The notes: generated by a model not told the origin, from the sequence alone. Shown: positions 1 to 8,579, counted from the stretch's first letter. The stretch: DNA of 64,000 nt from Caballeronia ptereochthonis (GCF_001545075.1 NZ_FCOB02000024.1:62001-126000); one strand, 5' to 3'. Numbers and translations are program-made.

Positions 1-1087
1 CGGCGGCCTCTACATTCCGCAGAACTACGATCACGATTTCAAGGGGTGGGTGAGCGTGCGCACGGCGCTCGGCTCGTCGCTGAACGTGCCGGCCGTGCGC
101 ACGCTCGTGATGGTCACGCCGCACCGTTTCGCGAAAACGCTCGTCGCGCTCGGCCTGCCGCTCTCGCAAGCGGGCGATTACTACGGCTTCAGCCTCGCGC
201 TCGGCAGCGCCGACGTCACGCTGGCGACGCTCGCCAATGCCTACCGGGCGCTCGCGAACGCCGGCATCGCGCGGCCCTTCTTCGATCTCGCCGACGCCCC
301 GAAGGAAGTCCTGGTAGATCGTCGCCCGGCGCCGGCCGGCACGCGCGTGTTCAGCCCGGAGGCGAGCTTCATCGTCACCGACATCCTCGCGGACAACAAC
401 GCGCGCACCCGCACCTTCGGCTTCGACAACGTGCTCGCCACGCGCACCTTCGCCGCGGTGAAGACGGGCACCAGCAAGGACATGCGCGATAACTGGGCGG
501 TCGGTTTCACCTCGCGATACACCGTGGGCGTGTGGGTCGGCAATGCCGACGGCGCACCGATGTGGGACGTTTCAGGCGTGACGGGCGCCGCGCCGGCATG
601 GAACGCGCTCGTCAACTATCTGAATCGACGCTCGGACAGCCGTGCGCCGCAAGCGCCGGCGGGCGTCGTGCGCGCGAGCGTCACGTATCAGGACGACATC
701 GAGCCGGCTCGCCACGAATGGTTCGTACGCGGCACGCAGATGAGCGCCATCGGACTCACGGCGAATGCGGCGCGGACCGTTCGGGGCGCCAGCTCCGATG
801 CGCAGGCGGCCCGCATCGGCGCGCCGACGGACGGCACCATTTTCGCGCTCGACCCGGACATCCCACCCGCGCGCCAGCGCGTGTGGTTCGAGCGCGCGGA
901 CAGCGGCGCGCGCCTCGCGTGGCGGCTCGACGGCAAGCCGTACAGCCGCGATGCCCGCGCGGCCTGGCTTCCGTGGCCGGGGCGCCACGTGCTCGAACTC
1001 GTGGATGCACGCGGCGAAGTCGTCGACAAGGTCGGCTTCGAGGTGCGCGGCGCCTACGCCAAAGCCGCCTCGCACGGCGCCAGGTGA
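1..1087 (+). CDS. pbpC: Penicillin-binding protein 1C, C-terminal part (cut by window start)
   Basis: The window opens inside this gene; the visible 361 codons are in frame from base 2 to the TGA at 1085-1087. They carry the second and third transpeptidase motifs of a class A penicillin-binding protein: SLN at visible residues 26-28 and KTGTS from about residue 154. The active-site SxxK serine and the glycosyltransferase domain must lie upstream of the window. The last 90 or so residues look like the beta-rich C-terminal domain of PBP1C. The enzyme would act at the periplasmic face of the inner membrane in peptidoglycan synthesis. PBP1C rather than 1A/1B is inferred from the C-terminal domain and the short linker. 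Confidence 0.88.
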   Translation, partial: GGLYIPQNYDHDFKGWVSVRTALGSSLNVPAVRTLVMVTPHRFAKTLVALGLPLSQAGDYYGFSLALGSADVTLATLANAYRALANAGIARPFFDLADAPKEVLVDRRPAPAGTRVFSPEASFIVTDILADNNARTRTFGFDNVLATRTFAAVKTGTSKDMRDNWAVGFTSRYTVGVWVGNADGAPMWDVSGVTGAAPAWNALVNYLNRRSDSRAPQAPAGVVRASVTYQDDIEPARHEWFVRGTQMSAIGLTANAARTVRGASSDAQAARIGAPTDGTIFALDPDIPPARQRVWFERADSGARLAWRLDGKPYSRDARAAWLPWPGRHVLELVDARGEVVDKVGFEVRGAYAKAASHGAR

Positions 1088-1331
1088 TGGGCCGAAACGG
1101 CGCAAAGGCTTGCAGCGCGAAGCAGGGACAGACAAAAAAATGTGCAACGTCATCCGTCCGGCGTTTCACAACGTTAAAGATTGTGCGGAAGCGCGGCGCA
1201 CGCGGTGGGGTCGTGCACAATGCGAGCCGTCATCGTTCGGGACGGGTTTTTGCCCTATCCTTAACGGCATCTTCCCAATTGGCCCGAACTTATCGATCCG
1301 TCATTCTTTCTCTCAAGCCTGGAGTGCCGTC

Positions 1332-1913
1332 ATGCTGAAAAAGCTGCTGATGCTGTGCCTCGCGTTCATGCTGTCCGTCGGTGCGGCCTTCGCCGCGGTC
1401 GATGTCAATACCGCAGATCAAGCCGCGCTGGAATCGGTGAAGGGCCTCGGGCCCGTGAAGTCGAAGGCGATCGTCGACGAGCGCACGAAGAACGGCCCGT
1501 TCAAGGACGCCGACGATCTCGCGAACCGCGTCAAGGGTTTGGGCACCAAGTCCGTGACGAATCTGGAGCAGAACGGCCTGACGATCGGCGGCTCGTCGCT
1601 GCCGCCGACCGGCAAGACCACGAAGCCCGCGACCTCGGCCACGACCACGCAAGGCGGCAGCGCCGCGCCGAACTCGACGGTCAAATCCTCGACGGCCGCC
1701 ACGGCGGCGACTTCGCCGGCGGTCACCACGGCGCAGCCACCGGCCGCGACGGCCGCATCGGGCACGAAGACTTCCAAGGCCTCGAAGAAGGAAAGCGCCG
1801 GGGCGACCACGGCGAGCGCATCGAGCCCGTCCGCGGCGAGCAATGCGAAGCCCGCCAAATCGAAGCGAAGCAAGAAAGACAAGGCCGCCAGCGCCGCGGC
1901 TGCCAGTCAGTGA
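1332..1913 (+). CDS. Secreted ComEA-like helix-hairpin-helix protein with long basic, low-complexity tail
   Basis: A 193-residue product. Residues 1-21 form a signal peptide ending in AFA. Residues 22-85 are a helix-hairpin-helix domain of the ComEA type, with the typical VNTAD opening and a GLGPVKSKAIV hairpin. ComEA proteins bind double-stranded DNA in the periplasm during DNA uptake. The remaining 105 or so residues are unusual: a Thr/Ser/Ala/Pro-rich stretch ending in clusters of lysine (KPAKSKRSKKDK), which could add non-specific DNA or wall contacts. The ATG at 1332 is chosen because the signal peptide begins there; no strong Shine-Dalgarno is visible. It stands alone between pbpC and a YidB-family gene. 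Confidence 0.82.
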   Translation: MLKKLLMLCLAFMLSVGAAFAAVDVNTADQAALESVKGLGPVKSKAIVDERTKNGPFKDADDLANRVKGLGTKSVTNLEQNGLTIGGSSLPPTGKTTKPATSATTTQGGSAAPNSTVKSSTAATAATSPAVTTAQPPAATAASGTKTSKASKKESAGATTASASSPSAASNAKPAKSKRSKKDKAASAAAASQ

Positions 1914-2068
1914 TTCTTCGGGCAAGCCGGACGAAGGGAAACTGCCTTCGCGTATGATCATCGCCGAACGGCCGCTCGCGGCCGATGCTCGCGTCACCAT
2001 TTCCGGCTTCGGGCCGGACTCGGCGGCGCGAGCGAACCCACCCCGCAACCTCTCATAGTGAGACCGCC

Positions 2069-2527
2069 ATGAGCCTACTCGATATCCTCGCCTCCACTCT
2101 CGGCAATTCCCCGCAGCAAGGCGGCCAGCCCGCTCAATCCGGCCAGGCCGCGCTGATCGCAGCGGCGCTCGAATTCGTCAACAGTCAGCCGGGCGGCATC
2201 ATGGGCCTCCTTCAGCGCTTCCAGCAGCACGGCGCCGGCGATATCGTCCAGTCGTGGATCGGCACGGGTGAGAACAAGCCCATCAGCCCCGACACGCTCA
2301 CCAACGTACTCGGCCAGGACAATGTCGGCGCGCTCGCGCAAAAAGCCGGCGTCTCGGGCGATCAACTCTCGGGCATGCTGGCGGCGGTGCTGCCGCACGT
2401 CATCGATCGCGCAACGCCGAATGGCGAAGTGCCGCCCGAAGGCCAGCTCGATCTGACCGGCGTGCTCGGCTCGCTCGGCGGCCTCGCTGGCCTGTTCGGC
2501 AAGAGCGAAGAACCGAAGCAGGGCTGA
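2069..2527 (+). CDS. YidB family (DUF937) protein
   Basis: A 152-residue protein beginning MSLLDILASTLGN with a Gln/Gly-rich linker, then the DUF937 core with repeated small helices (LTNVLGQDNVGALAQKAGVS, then a second copy-like helix pair) and a Gly/Leu-rich end. YidB-family proteins are soluble and of unknown biochemical role. No signal peptide or membrane segment is seen. The ATG at 2069 follows an A/G-rich stretch and starts the conserved N-terminus; the frame is open further upstream but that part is not conserved-looking. A hairpin terminator follows 28 bases after the stop, separating it from the convergent hipA remnant. Confidence 0.8.
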   Translation: MSLLDILASTLGNSPQQGGQPAQSGQAALIAAALEFVNSQPGGIMGLLQRFQQHGAGDIVQSWIGTGENKPISPDTLTNVLGQDNVGALAQKAGVSGDQLSGMLAAVLPHVIDRATPNGEVPPEGQLDLTGVLGSLGGLAGLFGKSEEPKQG

Positions 2528-2554
2528 GCCCTCCTCCGCGGCATGACTTCGAAG

Positions 2555-2592
2555 GCCCCGCAGGCGATGCGCCGCGCGGGGCTTTTGCTTTT
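2555..2592 (+). terminator. Rho-independent terminator after the YidB-family gene
   Basis: A stem GCCCCGC (2555-2561) with GCGGGGC (2576-2582) is followed by TTTTGCTTTT. It lies just after the stop of the plus-strand gene and touches the stop codon of the convergent hipA remnant. Confidence 0.75.
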
Positions 2593-3963
2593 ACGACGCG
2601 CCAAGCCTGCGCGTCATGTCCGCGATGATCGTGTGGCGAATCACGCGCAGACAGGTCATTTCGCCGCCCAGCGTCGCGGCCAGTTGCGGCCGCCCGGCGA
2701 GGAGCGCCGCGTTCTCCTGCTCGACGCGTGCATGGAGATCGGCGGCGGCGCGCACGATCGAGCCCGCCAGCGCATCCAGCAGCCGCTGCGCCGTCTTCGT
2801 CGCGATGCCGAGCACCTCGCCCGCGCGCAGCATGAGCGCCCGGTCGAAGTCCTCGTAGTATCGCGCGCCGAGAATGTCCCACGCGAACGACGCGCGCCTG
2901 GGCCAATCGGTCTTTTGATAGGAAGGCGTAGCGTACGCCGCGACGCTCAGCAGATCGTAGAACGGCGCGAGCTGAATGCCGTCGCGCGAAACGAGGAAGC
3001 TCAGGTTCTTCAGATGCGCGTCCGAGTTGCCGACGAGCACGTTGAACACGAGCCACGAAAACAGGCGCGTGCGCGCCGCCGCCTGATTGCGGCAACGCGC
3101 GGCGAGCGTCGCGAGCTGCTCGACGCTGCCCCGCTCGTACTTGAAGGTGCGCGCGAGATCGAGCAACTGGCAGGCATCGATGGTATGCAGGCGGCGCCAC
3201 TGCCCCGCGCGCGCTTCGCGATCGAAGCGATCGACGAGATACACCGGCGACGGCACATAGCGCCGGTGCACATCGGGCACGCCGAGCCGGAGCTTGTCCG
3301 CGAGCTTCATCACGAACCATTCGTTGATGACCGAGTTCGGATAGTCATCGGTGTCCTGACGATTCGGCTTCAGGATATGCGTGGACGGCGTGCGGCCGCG
3401 GGCTCGTACAGCGCGTCGTCGCGCAACACGACGGCGAGCTTGTGCTGCGCGCCCGCGAGCGACATGCGCTTGATCGCGTCGTGCGTGAGCGGCACGCGTG
3501 GCAAGGCATCGATGCGGGCTTGCAGCGCTTCGTCCGGCAAGGGCCGCTCGGCCAGTTCGTGCGTGTCTCTCGCGCCGGGCTGACAGAGCGTGACCGAGCC
3601 CGCCGACTCCGCGCCGTAATGCGCGAGCAGCGCAAAGGCATCGGCTTCGTTGCGGATCGCGGCGTCGCGCGCCAGCAGCGTGCGCTGACCTTCTTCTGGC
3701 AGCAGATTGTCGAAGTACCATTGGACCGGGCGGCGCGTGCCGCCGTCGCGCAGCACATCGGCTTGCAGCGGGAGCGCGGGACTCAGCGGATAGCCGTCCG
3801 CGTTCTCGCGCCACGATGGGAGATAGGTGAACGACCAGATGTCGTCATCGGCGTTGAGCACGCCCACTTCGACATCGTTGATGCTCGCGATCAGGTTGCG
3901 CCGGCTTTCGGGCCGCGCGAGCACCTGCGGCGCAGCGTCCTGGTCTTCGCGTTCAGGACTCAT
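2591..3963 (-). pseudogene. hipA: HipA-type serine/threonine kinase toxin, broken by a frameshift
   Basis: Two overlapping frames together give a full-length HipA of about 457 residues. The N-terminal part (from ATG at 3963) has the HipA N1 domain and the couple region with MSLAGAQHKLAVV. It then runs out of frame at LYEPAAAR. The next frame resumes exactly with PSTHILKPN, the ATP-binding loop. It continues through the catalytic GNSDAHLKNLSFL and the metal-binding PFYDLLS to the TAA at 2591. Joining the frames needs one base restored near 3389-3390, so this is either a one-base deletion or a sequencing error. HipA phosphorylates glutamyl-tRNA synthetase in E. coli; other members target other proteins. 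The start overlaps the hipB stop by 11 bases, the usual coupling. Confidence 0.88.
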
Positions 3964-4270
3964 CCGTTCCCTCCCGCGCGCGCCGGCGCTTCTCGCCGCG
4001 CTCGACACGCGCATAGCGCTTGATTTCCTCTCCGGCGAAAAGCTCGCCTGCTTCGTCCGGGACATCGACGGTCACGCGCACGCCCAGGCCTTCCAGCACC
4101 TGGAAGAGCTTGCCCCAGTGCACGCTTTCGGCGCCCTTCTCGACCTTGCCGAGAAAGCTTTCGCTGACGCCGATGCTGCCGGCAGCATCGTCCTGGCGCA
4201 GCCGCTGGGCCTTGCGGGCGGCACGCACCGCCACGCCGATATCGTGTGCGTTCCGGATGTCGATTTCCAC
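3953..4270 (-). CDS. hipB: HipB-type antitoxin, XRE-family DNA-binding protein
   Basis: A 105-residue protein when started at the GTG at 4268-4270. This start is chosen because AAGGA lies eight bases upstream and the product then begins VEIDIRNAHDIG. Residues 10-65 form an HTH_3/Cro-type domain (VAVRAARKAQRLRQDDAAGSIGVSESFLGKVEKG), with a second helix in SESFLGKVE. The C-terminal third is charged (ERGEKRRRAREGTDES) and disordered-looking, as in HipB, where the tail binds HipA. It should neutralise HipA and repress the operon. Since hipA is frameshifted, the antitoxin may be the only functional part left. Confidence 0.85.
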   Translation of the reverse strand: MEIDIRNAHDIGVAVRAARKAQRLRQDDAAGSIGVSESFLGKVEKGAESVHWGKLFQVLEGLGVRVTVDVPDEAGELFAGEEIKRYARVERGEKRRRAREGTDES

Positions 4271-4295
4271 GATAAAAATCCTTGCGATCGAACCG

Positions 4296-4381
4296 ATTAT
4301 AGCGAGAGCACGCAGCGTGCGGCGGTTATCCATTCGATCGACTGGATTTTTCAGATCCGGCGAGTTCAGACCTGAAAATCC
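4296..4381 (-). promoter_or_regulatory. hipBA promoter and candidate HipB operator cluster
   Basis: Reading the minus strand, a TATAAT -10 box (4296-4301) stands 26 bases before the hipB GTG. Upstream lies an almost perfect inverted repeat, GGATTTTTCAG (4344-4354) with CTGAAAATCC (4372-4381). TATCC at 4327-4331 also faces GGAT at 4344. A further AAAATCC element lies between promoter and start, near 4275. E. coli HipB is known to bind TATCC-N8-GGATA sites; these are similar but differently spaced. Autoregulation is inferred. Confidence 0.6.
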
Positions 4382-4416
4382 TTGCAATCACCCGGATTTT
4401 TGGTGCTCACAGGCAA

Positions 4417-4448
4417 GAAAAAAGGCAACGAATCGCTTCGTTGCCTTT
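4417..4448 (-). terminator. Rho-independent terminator of clpB
   Basis: AAAGGCAACGAA (4421-4432) pairs perfectly with TTCGTTGCCTTT (4437-4448) around a four-base loop. On the minus strand the stem is followed by a run of T from the A-tract starting at 4418, placing it 42 bases beyond the clpB stop. Confidence 0.85.
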
Positions 4449-4489
4449 GGATCGAGTGGCCGCTCCGTTCGGAACGGCCAGACCGCGCT

Positions 4490-7087
4490 TCAATGCACCA
4501 CGCGATCGAACACGAACTTCCCTTCGCGCACGTCGACCGGAATGACGTCCTTCGGCCCGAACCGTCCGCCGAGAATCAGCTTGGCGACCGGGTTCTCGAT
4601 CTCCTGCTGGATCGCGCGCTTCAGCGGCCGCGCGCCGAAGACCGGATCGTAGCCGACCTTGGCGATCTGCTCGAGCGCCGCATCCGACACGTCGAGCTGC
4701 ATGTCGAGCTTCGTCAGACGCTCCTGCAGACGCTGCAGTTGAATCTTCGCGATCGACTCGATGTTCGCGCGATCGAGCGCATGGAACACCACGACATCGT
4801 CGATACGGTTCAGGAATTCCGGCCGGAAATGCAGCTTCACTTCCTCCCAGACGGCGTCCTTCACCCTCTCCTGCGGCTCGCCGACCATGCCCTGGATGAC
4901 TTGCGAACCGAGGTTCGAGGTCATCACGATGACCGTGTTCTTGAAGTCGACGGTGCGGCCCTGGCCATCGGTCATGCGGCCGTCGTCGAGCACTTGCAGC
5001 AGCACGTTGAACACGTCCGGGTGCGCCTTCTCGATTTCATCGAGCAGGATCACGCTGTAGGGCTTGCGGCGCACGGCTTCGGTCAGATAACCGCCTTCCT
5101 CGTAGCCGACGTATCCCGGCGGCGCGCCGATCAGACGCGCGACGCTGTGCTTCTCCATGAACTCGCTCATGTCGATGCGGATGAGGTGATCCTCCGAATC
5201 GAACAGGAACGCCGCCAGCGCCTTGCACAGTTCCGTCTTGCCGACGCCCGTAGGCCCCAGGAACAGGAACGAGCCATACGGACGGTTCGGATCCGACAGA
5301 CCCGCGCGCGAGCGGCGAATCGCGTCCGCCACGGCGCCGATCGCCTCGTCCTGGCCGATCACGCGCTCATGGAGCTTGCTCTCGATCTGCAAGAGCTTCT
5401 CGCGCTCGCCCTGCATCATCCGCGACACGGGAATGCCCGTCGAGCGCGACACGACTTCCGCGATTTCCTCCGCGCCGACCTGCGTGCGCAGCAAGCGCGG
5501 ACGCGTCGGGTTGTTCTGCTCCAGCGATTCGGCCTGCGTCACCTGCTTGAGGCGCGCTTCGAGCTCCGGCAGCTTGCCGTACTGCAACTCGGCGACCTTC
5601 TCGAGCTTGCCTTCGCGCTGGAGACGCGTGATGTCCGCGCGCACCTTTTCGATCTCTTCCTTCAGCTGCGCGCTGCCCTGCACCGCGGCCTTCTCGGCGG
5701 TCCAGATTTCTTCGAGGTCCGAATATTCGCGATTCAGACGCTCGATCTCTTCCTCGATCAGCTGCAGACGCTTTTGCGAGGCCTCGTCCTTCTCCTTCTT
5801 CACGGCTTCGCGCTCGATCTTCAGCTGAATGAGACGGCGATCCAGCTTGTCCATCTCTTCGGGCTTCGAATCGATTTCCATCTTGATGCGCGACGCGGCT
5901 TCATCGATCAGGTCGATGGCCTTGTCCGGCAGGAAGCGGTCCGTGATGTAGCGATGCGACAGTTCGGCCGCCGCGACGATCGCCGGATCGGTGATCTCGA
6001 CGCCGTGGTGCAGCTCATACTTCTCCTGCAGGCCGCGCAGGATCGCGATGGTCGCTTCCACCGACGGCTCGTCGACCAGCACCTTCTGGAAGCGCCGCTC
6101 GAGCGCCGCATCCTTTTCGATGTATTTGCGATACTCGTCGAGCGTGGTCGCGCCGATGCAATGCAGCTCGCCGCGCGAAAGCGCCGGCTTCAGCATGTTG
6201 CCCGCGTCCATCGCGCCTTCGGCCTTGCCCGCGCCGACCATCGTGTGAATTTCGTCGATGAAGACGATCGTTTGCCCTTCATCCTTGGCGATGTCGTTGA
6301 GCACGGCCTTCAGGCGCTCCTCGAACTCGCCGCGATACTTCGCGCCCGCGAGCAGCGCCGCCATGTCGAGCGACAGCACGCGCTTGCCCTTGAGCGTCTC
6401 CGGCACTTCGCCGTTGACGATGCGCTGCGCGAGCCCTTCGACGATCGCCGTCTTGCCCACGCCCGGCTCGCCGATCAGCACCGGATTGTTCTTCGTGCGG
6501 CGCTGGAGAATCTGAATCGAGCGGCGGATTTCGTCGTCGCGGCCGATCACCGGATCGAGCTTGCCCGCGCGGGCGCGCTCGGTCAGATCGACGGTGTACT
6601 TCTTGAGCGCCTCGCGCTGGCTTTCGGCGTCCTGGCTGTTGATCTGCGCGCCGCCTCGCACGGCGTTGATCGCGGCTTCGAGCGCACGGCGCGTCAGGCC
6701 GTGCTGCCTGGCGATGCGGCCCGCCTCGCCACGGTCGTCGGCGACGGCGATCAGGAACATCTCGCTCGCGATGTACGTGTCGTTGAGCTTCTGCGCTTCC
6801 TTGTCGGCAGTATTGAGCAGGCCCGCCAGATCGCGGCTCACTTGAACATTGCCGTCCGTGCCCTGCACTTGCGGCAGACGATCGATCGCTTCGTTGAGGG
6901 CCGCCTGCAGCGCCTGGACCTGCACGCCCGCGTGCGAAAGCAGCGAGCGCGCGGAACCGTCCTGCTGCGCGAGAAGCGCCGCAAGCAGATGGACCGGCTC
7001 GATGTACTGGTTGTCGTGCCCGACCGCCAGGCTCTGCGCGTCGGAGAGCGCCTCCTGGAATTTGGTGGTGAGTTTGTCGATTCTCAT
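4490..7087 (-). CDS. clpB: ATP-dependent disaggregase ClpB
   Basis: An 865-residue Hsp100 chaperone of normal length. It has an N-terminal Clp_N repeat domain (from MRIDKLTTKFQEAL). The first AAA+ module has Walker A GEPGVGKTAIVEG near residue 205. A coiled-coil middle domain rich in Glu/Lys/Arg follows around residues 400-530. The second AAA+ module has GPTGVGKTELCKA near residue 607, and the small D2 domain follows. ClpB works with DnaK to pull proteins out of aggregates after heat stress. The middle domain identifies ClpB rather than ClpA or ClpC. A Shine-Dalgarno GGAG precedes the ATG, and a sigma-32 promoter lies 30 bases further up. It is monocistronic with its own terminator. Confidence 0.98.
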   Translation of the reverse strand: MRIDKLTTKFQEALSDAQSLAVGHDNQYIEPVHLLAALLAQQDGSARSLLSHAGVQVQALQAALNEAIDRLPQVQGTDGNVQVSRDLAGLLNTADKEAQKLNDTYIASEMFLIAVADDRGEAGRIARQHGLTRRALEAAINAVRGGAQINSQDAESQREALKKYTVDLTERARAGKLDPVIGRDDEIRRSIQILQRRTKNNPVLIGEPGVGKTAIVEGLAQRIVNGEVPETLKGKRVLSLDMAALLAGAKYRGEFEERLKAVLNDIAKDEGQTIVFIDEIHTMVGAGKAEGAMDAGNMLKPALSRGELHCIGATTLDEYRKYIEKDAALERRFQKVLVDEPSVEATIAILRGLQEKYELHHGVEITDPAIVAAAELSHRYITDRFLPDKAIDLIDEAASRIKMEIDSKPEEMDKLDRRLIQLKIEREAVKKEKDEASQKRLQLIEEEIERLNREYSDLEEIWTAEKAAVQGSAQLKEEIEKVRADITRLQREGKLEKVAELQYGKLPELEARLKQVTQAESLEQNNPTRPRLLRTQVGAEEIAEVVSRSTGIPVSRMMQGEREKLLQIESKLHERVIGQDEAIGAVADAIRRSRAGLSDPNRPYGSFLFLGPTGVGKTELCKALAAFLFDSEDHLIRIDMSEFMEKHSVARLIGAPPGYVGYEEGGYLTEAVRRKPYSVILLDEIEKAHPDVFNVLLQVLDDGRMTDGQGRTVDFKNTVIVMTSNLGSQVIQGMVGEPQERVKDAVWEEVKLHFRPEFLNRIDDVVVFHALDRANIESIAKIQLQRLQERLTKLDMQLDVSDAALEQIAKVGYDPVFGARPLKRAIQQEIENPVAKLILGGRFGPKDVIPVDVREGKFVFDRVVH

Positions 7088-7116
7088 TTTCTAAAGCTCC
7101 AATTCGGAATACGACC

Positions 7117-7145
7117 AAAATGAGGCGCTTTTTGCCGCTTTCAAG
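7117..7145 (-). promoter_or_regulatory. Sigma-32 heat-shock promoter of clpB
   Basis: On the minus strand CTTGAAA (7145-7139), a 13-base spacer and CCTCATTTT (7125-7117) match the sigma-32 pattern CTTGAAA-N(11-16)-CCCCATnT with one departure in the -10 element. The -10 lies 30 bases upstream of the clpB ATG. Confidence 0.82.
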
Positions 7146-7238
7146 CATTGTTTCGCTCGTTCAGGGCGTTTTTTTGCTTTTCGACAACGACGGGCCCGCG
7201 GGCCCGACTCGGAAACCGGCCTCCGCGCTCAGGTTCGC

Positions 7239-7742
7239 TCAAGGTTCGTTCAGCCACGGCGCGCTGCCCGGAACGAAGCCGGTCACGGGAATCGGGACGC
7301 TGGTGATGCCCAGCAGCCGCGCGAGCTCGTTCGCCGGATTGGCGAGCTCCTCGACCGTGTGCTTGTCGAGCTCGGCGAGAAAGGCGTCGCGCGCCGCCGC
7401 CAGCACGCCTCTCAGCCGGCACTGCGGCTGAATCACGCAGCCCTGCTGACCGTCGGCCCGATCCCCGAAGCAGCCGACGATCGCGAAGTCTTTCTCCGTC
7501 TTGCGCACGATCTCGCCGATCGTCAGCGCGCGCGAGCGCTCGGCAAGCCGCAGCCCGCCGTTGCGGCCGCGCACGGTTTCGACCCAGCCGAGCTCGCCGA
7601 GCTGCTGCACGATCTTCATCAAGTGGTTCTTCGAGATGCCGTAGGCGTCGGAGATCTCCTGGATCGTCGACAGTCCGGAAGACCGCACGGACAGATACAG
7701 CAGAACCCGCAGCGCATAATCGGTGTAGTCGGTCAGTCGCAT
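7239..7742 (-). CDS. nsrR: Rrf2-family [2Fe-2S]/[4Fe-4S] regulator, probably NsrR
   Basis: A 167-residue regulator when started at MRLTDYTDYALRVLLYL (ATG at 7742), the conserved Rrf2 opening; the longer frame upstream is not conserved-looking. Residues 1-80 are a winged helix (ISDAYGISKNHLMKIVQQLGELGWVETVRGRNGG). Three cysteines follow in VGCFGDRADGQQGC and VIQPQC, spaced C-x10-C-x5-C, the cluster-binding set of the family. NsrR senses nitric oxide through its cluster and releases promoters of NO-detoxifying genes. The divergent neighbour is a truncated haemoglobin, which favours NsrR over IscR, and no isc genes are near. The 294-base divergent region shows no clear NsrR half-sites to my eye. 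Confidence 0.8.
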   Translation of the reverse strand: MRLTDYTDYALRVLLYLSVRSSGLSTIQEISDAYGISKNHLMKIVQQLGELGWVETVRGRNGGLRLAERSRALTIGEIVRKTEKDFAIVGCFGDRADGQQGCVIQPQCRLRGVLAAARDAFLAELDKHTVEELANPANELARLLGITSVPIPVTGFVPGSAPWLNEP

Positions 7743-8036
7743 ATTGTCGCGCGAAAAAGTTGAGGCGCCGCTACGCTTCGCGACGGCGAGGAACGCGGGA
7801 AAGGACTCGAAAGGACGCGGCGCCGGCCCGCGAAAGTCCGCGCGGCAGCAAGGGAGATGACCGTCGCCCGGCTGCGCGAGGGCTAATATCCGCAGGGGCG
7901 CTCGGGACGGACATCGCGTCGTCCGGGGCGGCGCCGCGTGAGTATCCGACATTCTGAGGCATGACACCGCTTTCCGTCAGCAATATGCTTCGCCGCGCGC
8001 TGCCCGGCCCGCTCCTTGCGTTAAAAATGCCTTGCC

Positions 8037-8579
8037 ATGAATTCAGACCATCATCCCGCCGCGACCGCGCGCGACCGCGAACCCGACGAAGCGAACGTGC
8101 GCGCGCTCGTCGAGGCGTTCTATCGCCGCGTCGATGACGACCCGCTTCTCGGTCCGATCTTTTCCCGCGCGCTCGAGGGCCGCTGGGACGAGCATCTCGC
8201 CAAGATGACGACCTTCTGGTCGAGTCTCGTGCTCGGCACGAAGCAATACCGGGGGAACGTGCAGGAAGCGCATCGGCCGATCGACGATATCGAGCCGCGC
8301 CACTTCGCGCGCTGGCTTTCGCTCTTCCTGAACACCGTGGAAGCGCGCTACGAGCCGGCCGCCGCCGTGCAGTTCATGGAGCCGGCACTGCGTATCGCGC
8401 AGAGCCTGCAGCTCAGCAAGTTCGGCTGGGATTATCAGATTCCCGCCGAGCAGCAGGCGCTGCTCGCGGCGCTCAAGCGCCAGCGCACGGGCGACGCGCC
8501 CGTGCCGCGCTTTCCCGAGCGTCCGGCGGCGGAGCCGTTTCCGGCGAAATTCGTCGGGAAAGCGGTGGACGAGAAGTAG
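8037..8579 (+). CDS. Group 3 truncated haemoglobin
   Basis: A 180-residue globin of the short 2-on-2 fold. VEAFYRRVDDDPLLGPIF carries the expected distal tyrosine, and EAHRPIDDIEPRHFARW carries the probable proximal histidine and the typical following helix. A Pro/Ala-rich tail of 35 residues extends beyond the globin core. Group 3 truncated globins bind oxygen or NO and are often tied to nitrosative stress. The gene is divergent from the NsrR-like regulator, so NO-inducible expression is likely but inferred. Its stop is only six bases from the stop of the convergent moaE, with no room for a terminator. Confidence 0.87.
   Translation: MNSDHHPAATARDREPDEANVRALVEAFYRRVDDDPLLGPIFSRALEGRWDEHLAKMTTFWSSLVLGTKQYRGNVQEAHRPIDDIEPRHFARWLSLFLNTVEARYEPAAAVQFMEPALRIAQSLQLSKFGWDYQIPAEQQALLAALKRQRTGDAPVPRFPERPAAEPFPAKFVGKAVDEK

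Noticed and set aside
4382..7123. A 913-codon open frame opposite clpB
   Set aside because: It is antisense to a certain clpB gene. Its protein is rich in Arg/His/Leu without domain character. Such shadows arise from GC-rich third positions.
7743..8036. Search for NsrR boxes between the regulator and the globin gene
   Set aside because: No clear pair of AAGATG-like half-sites was found. The regulatory link rests on gene order only.
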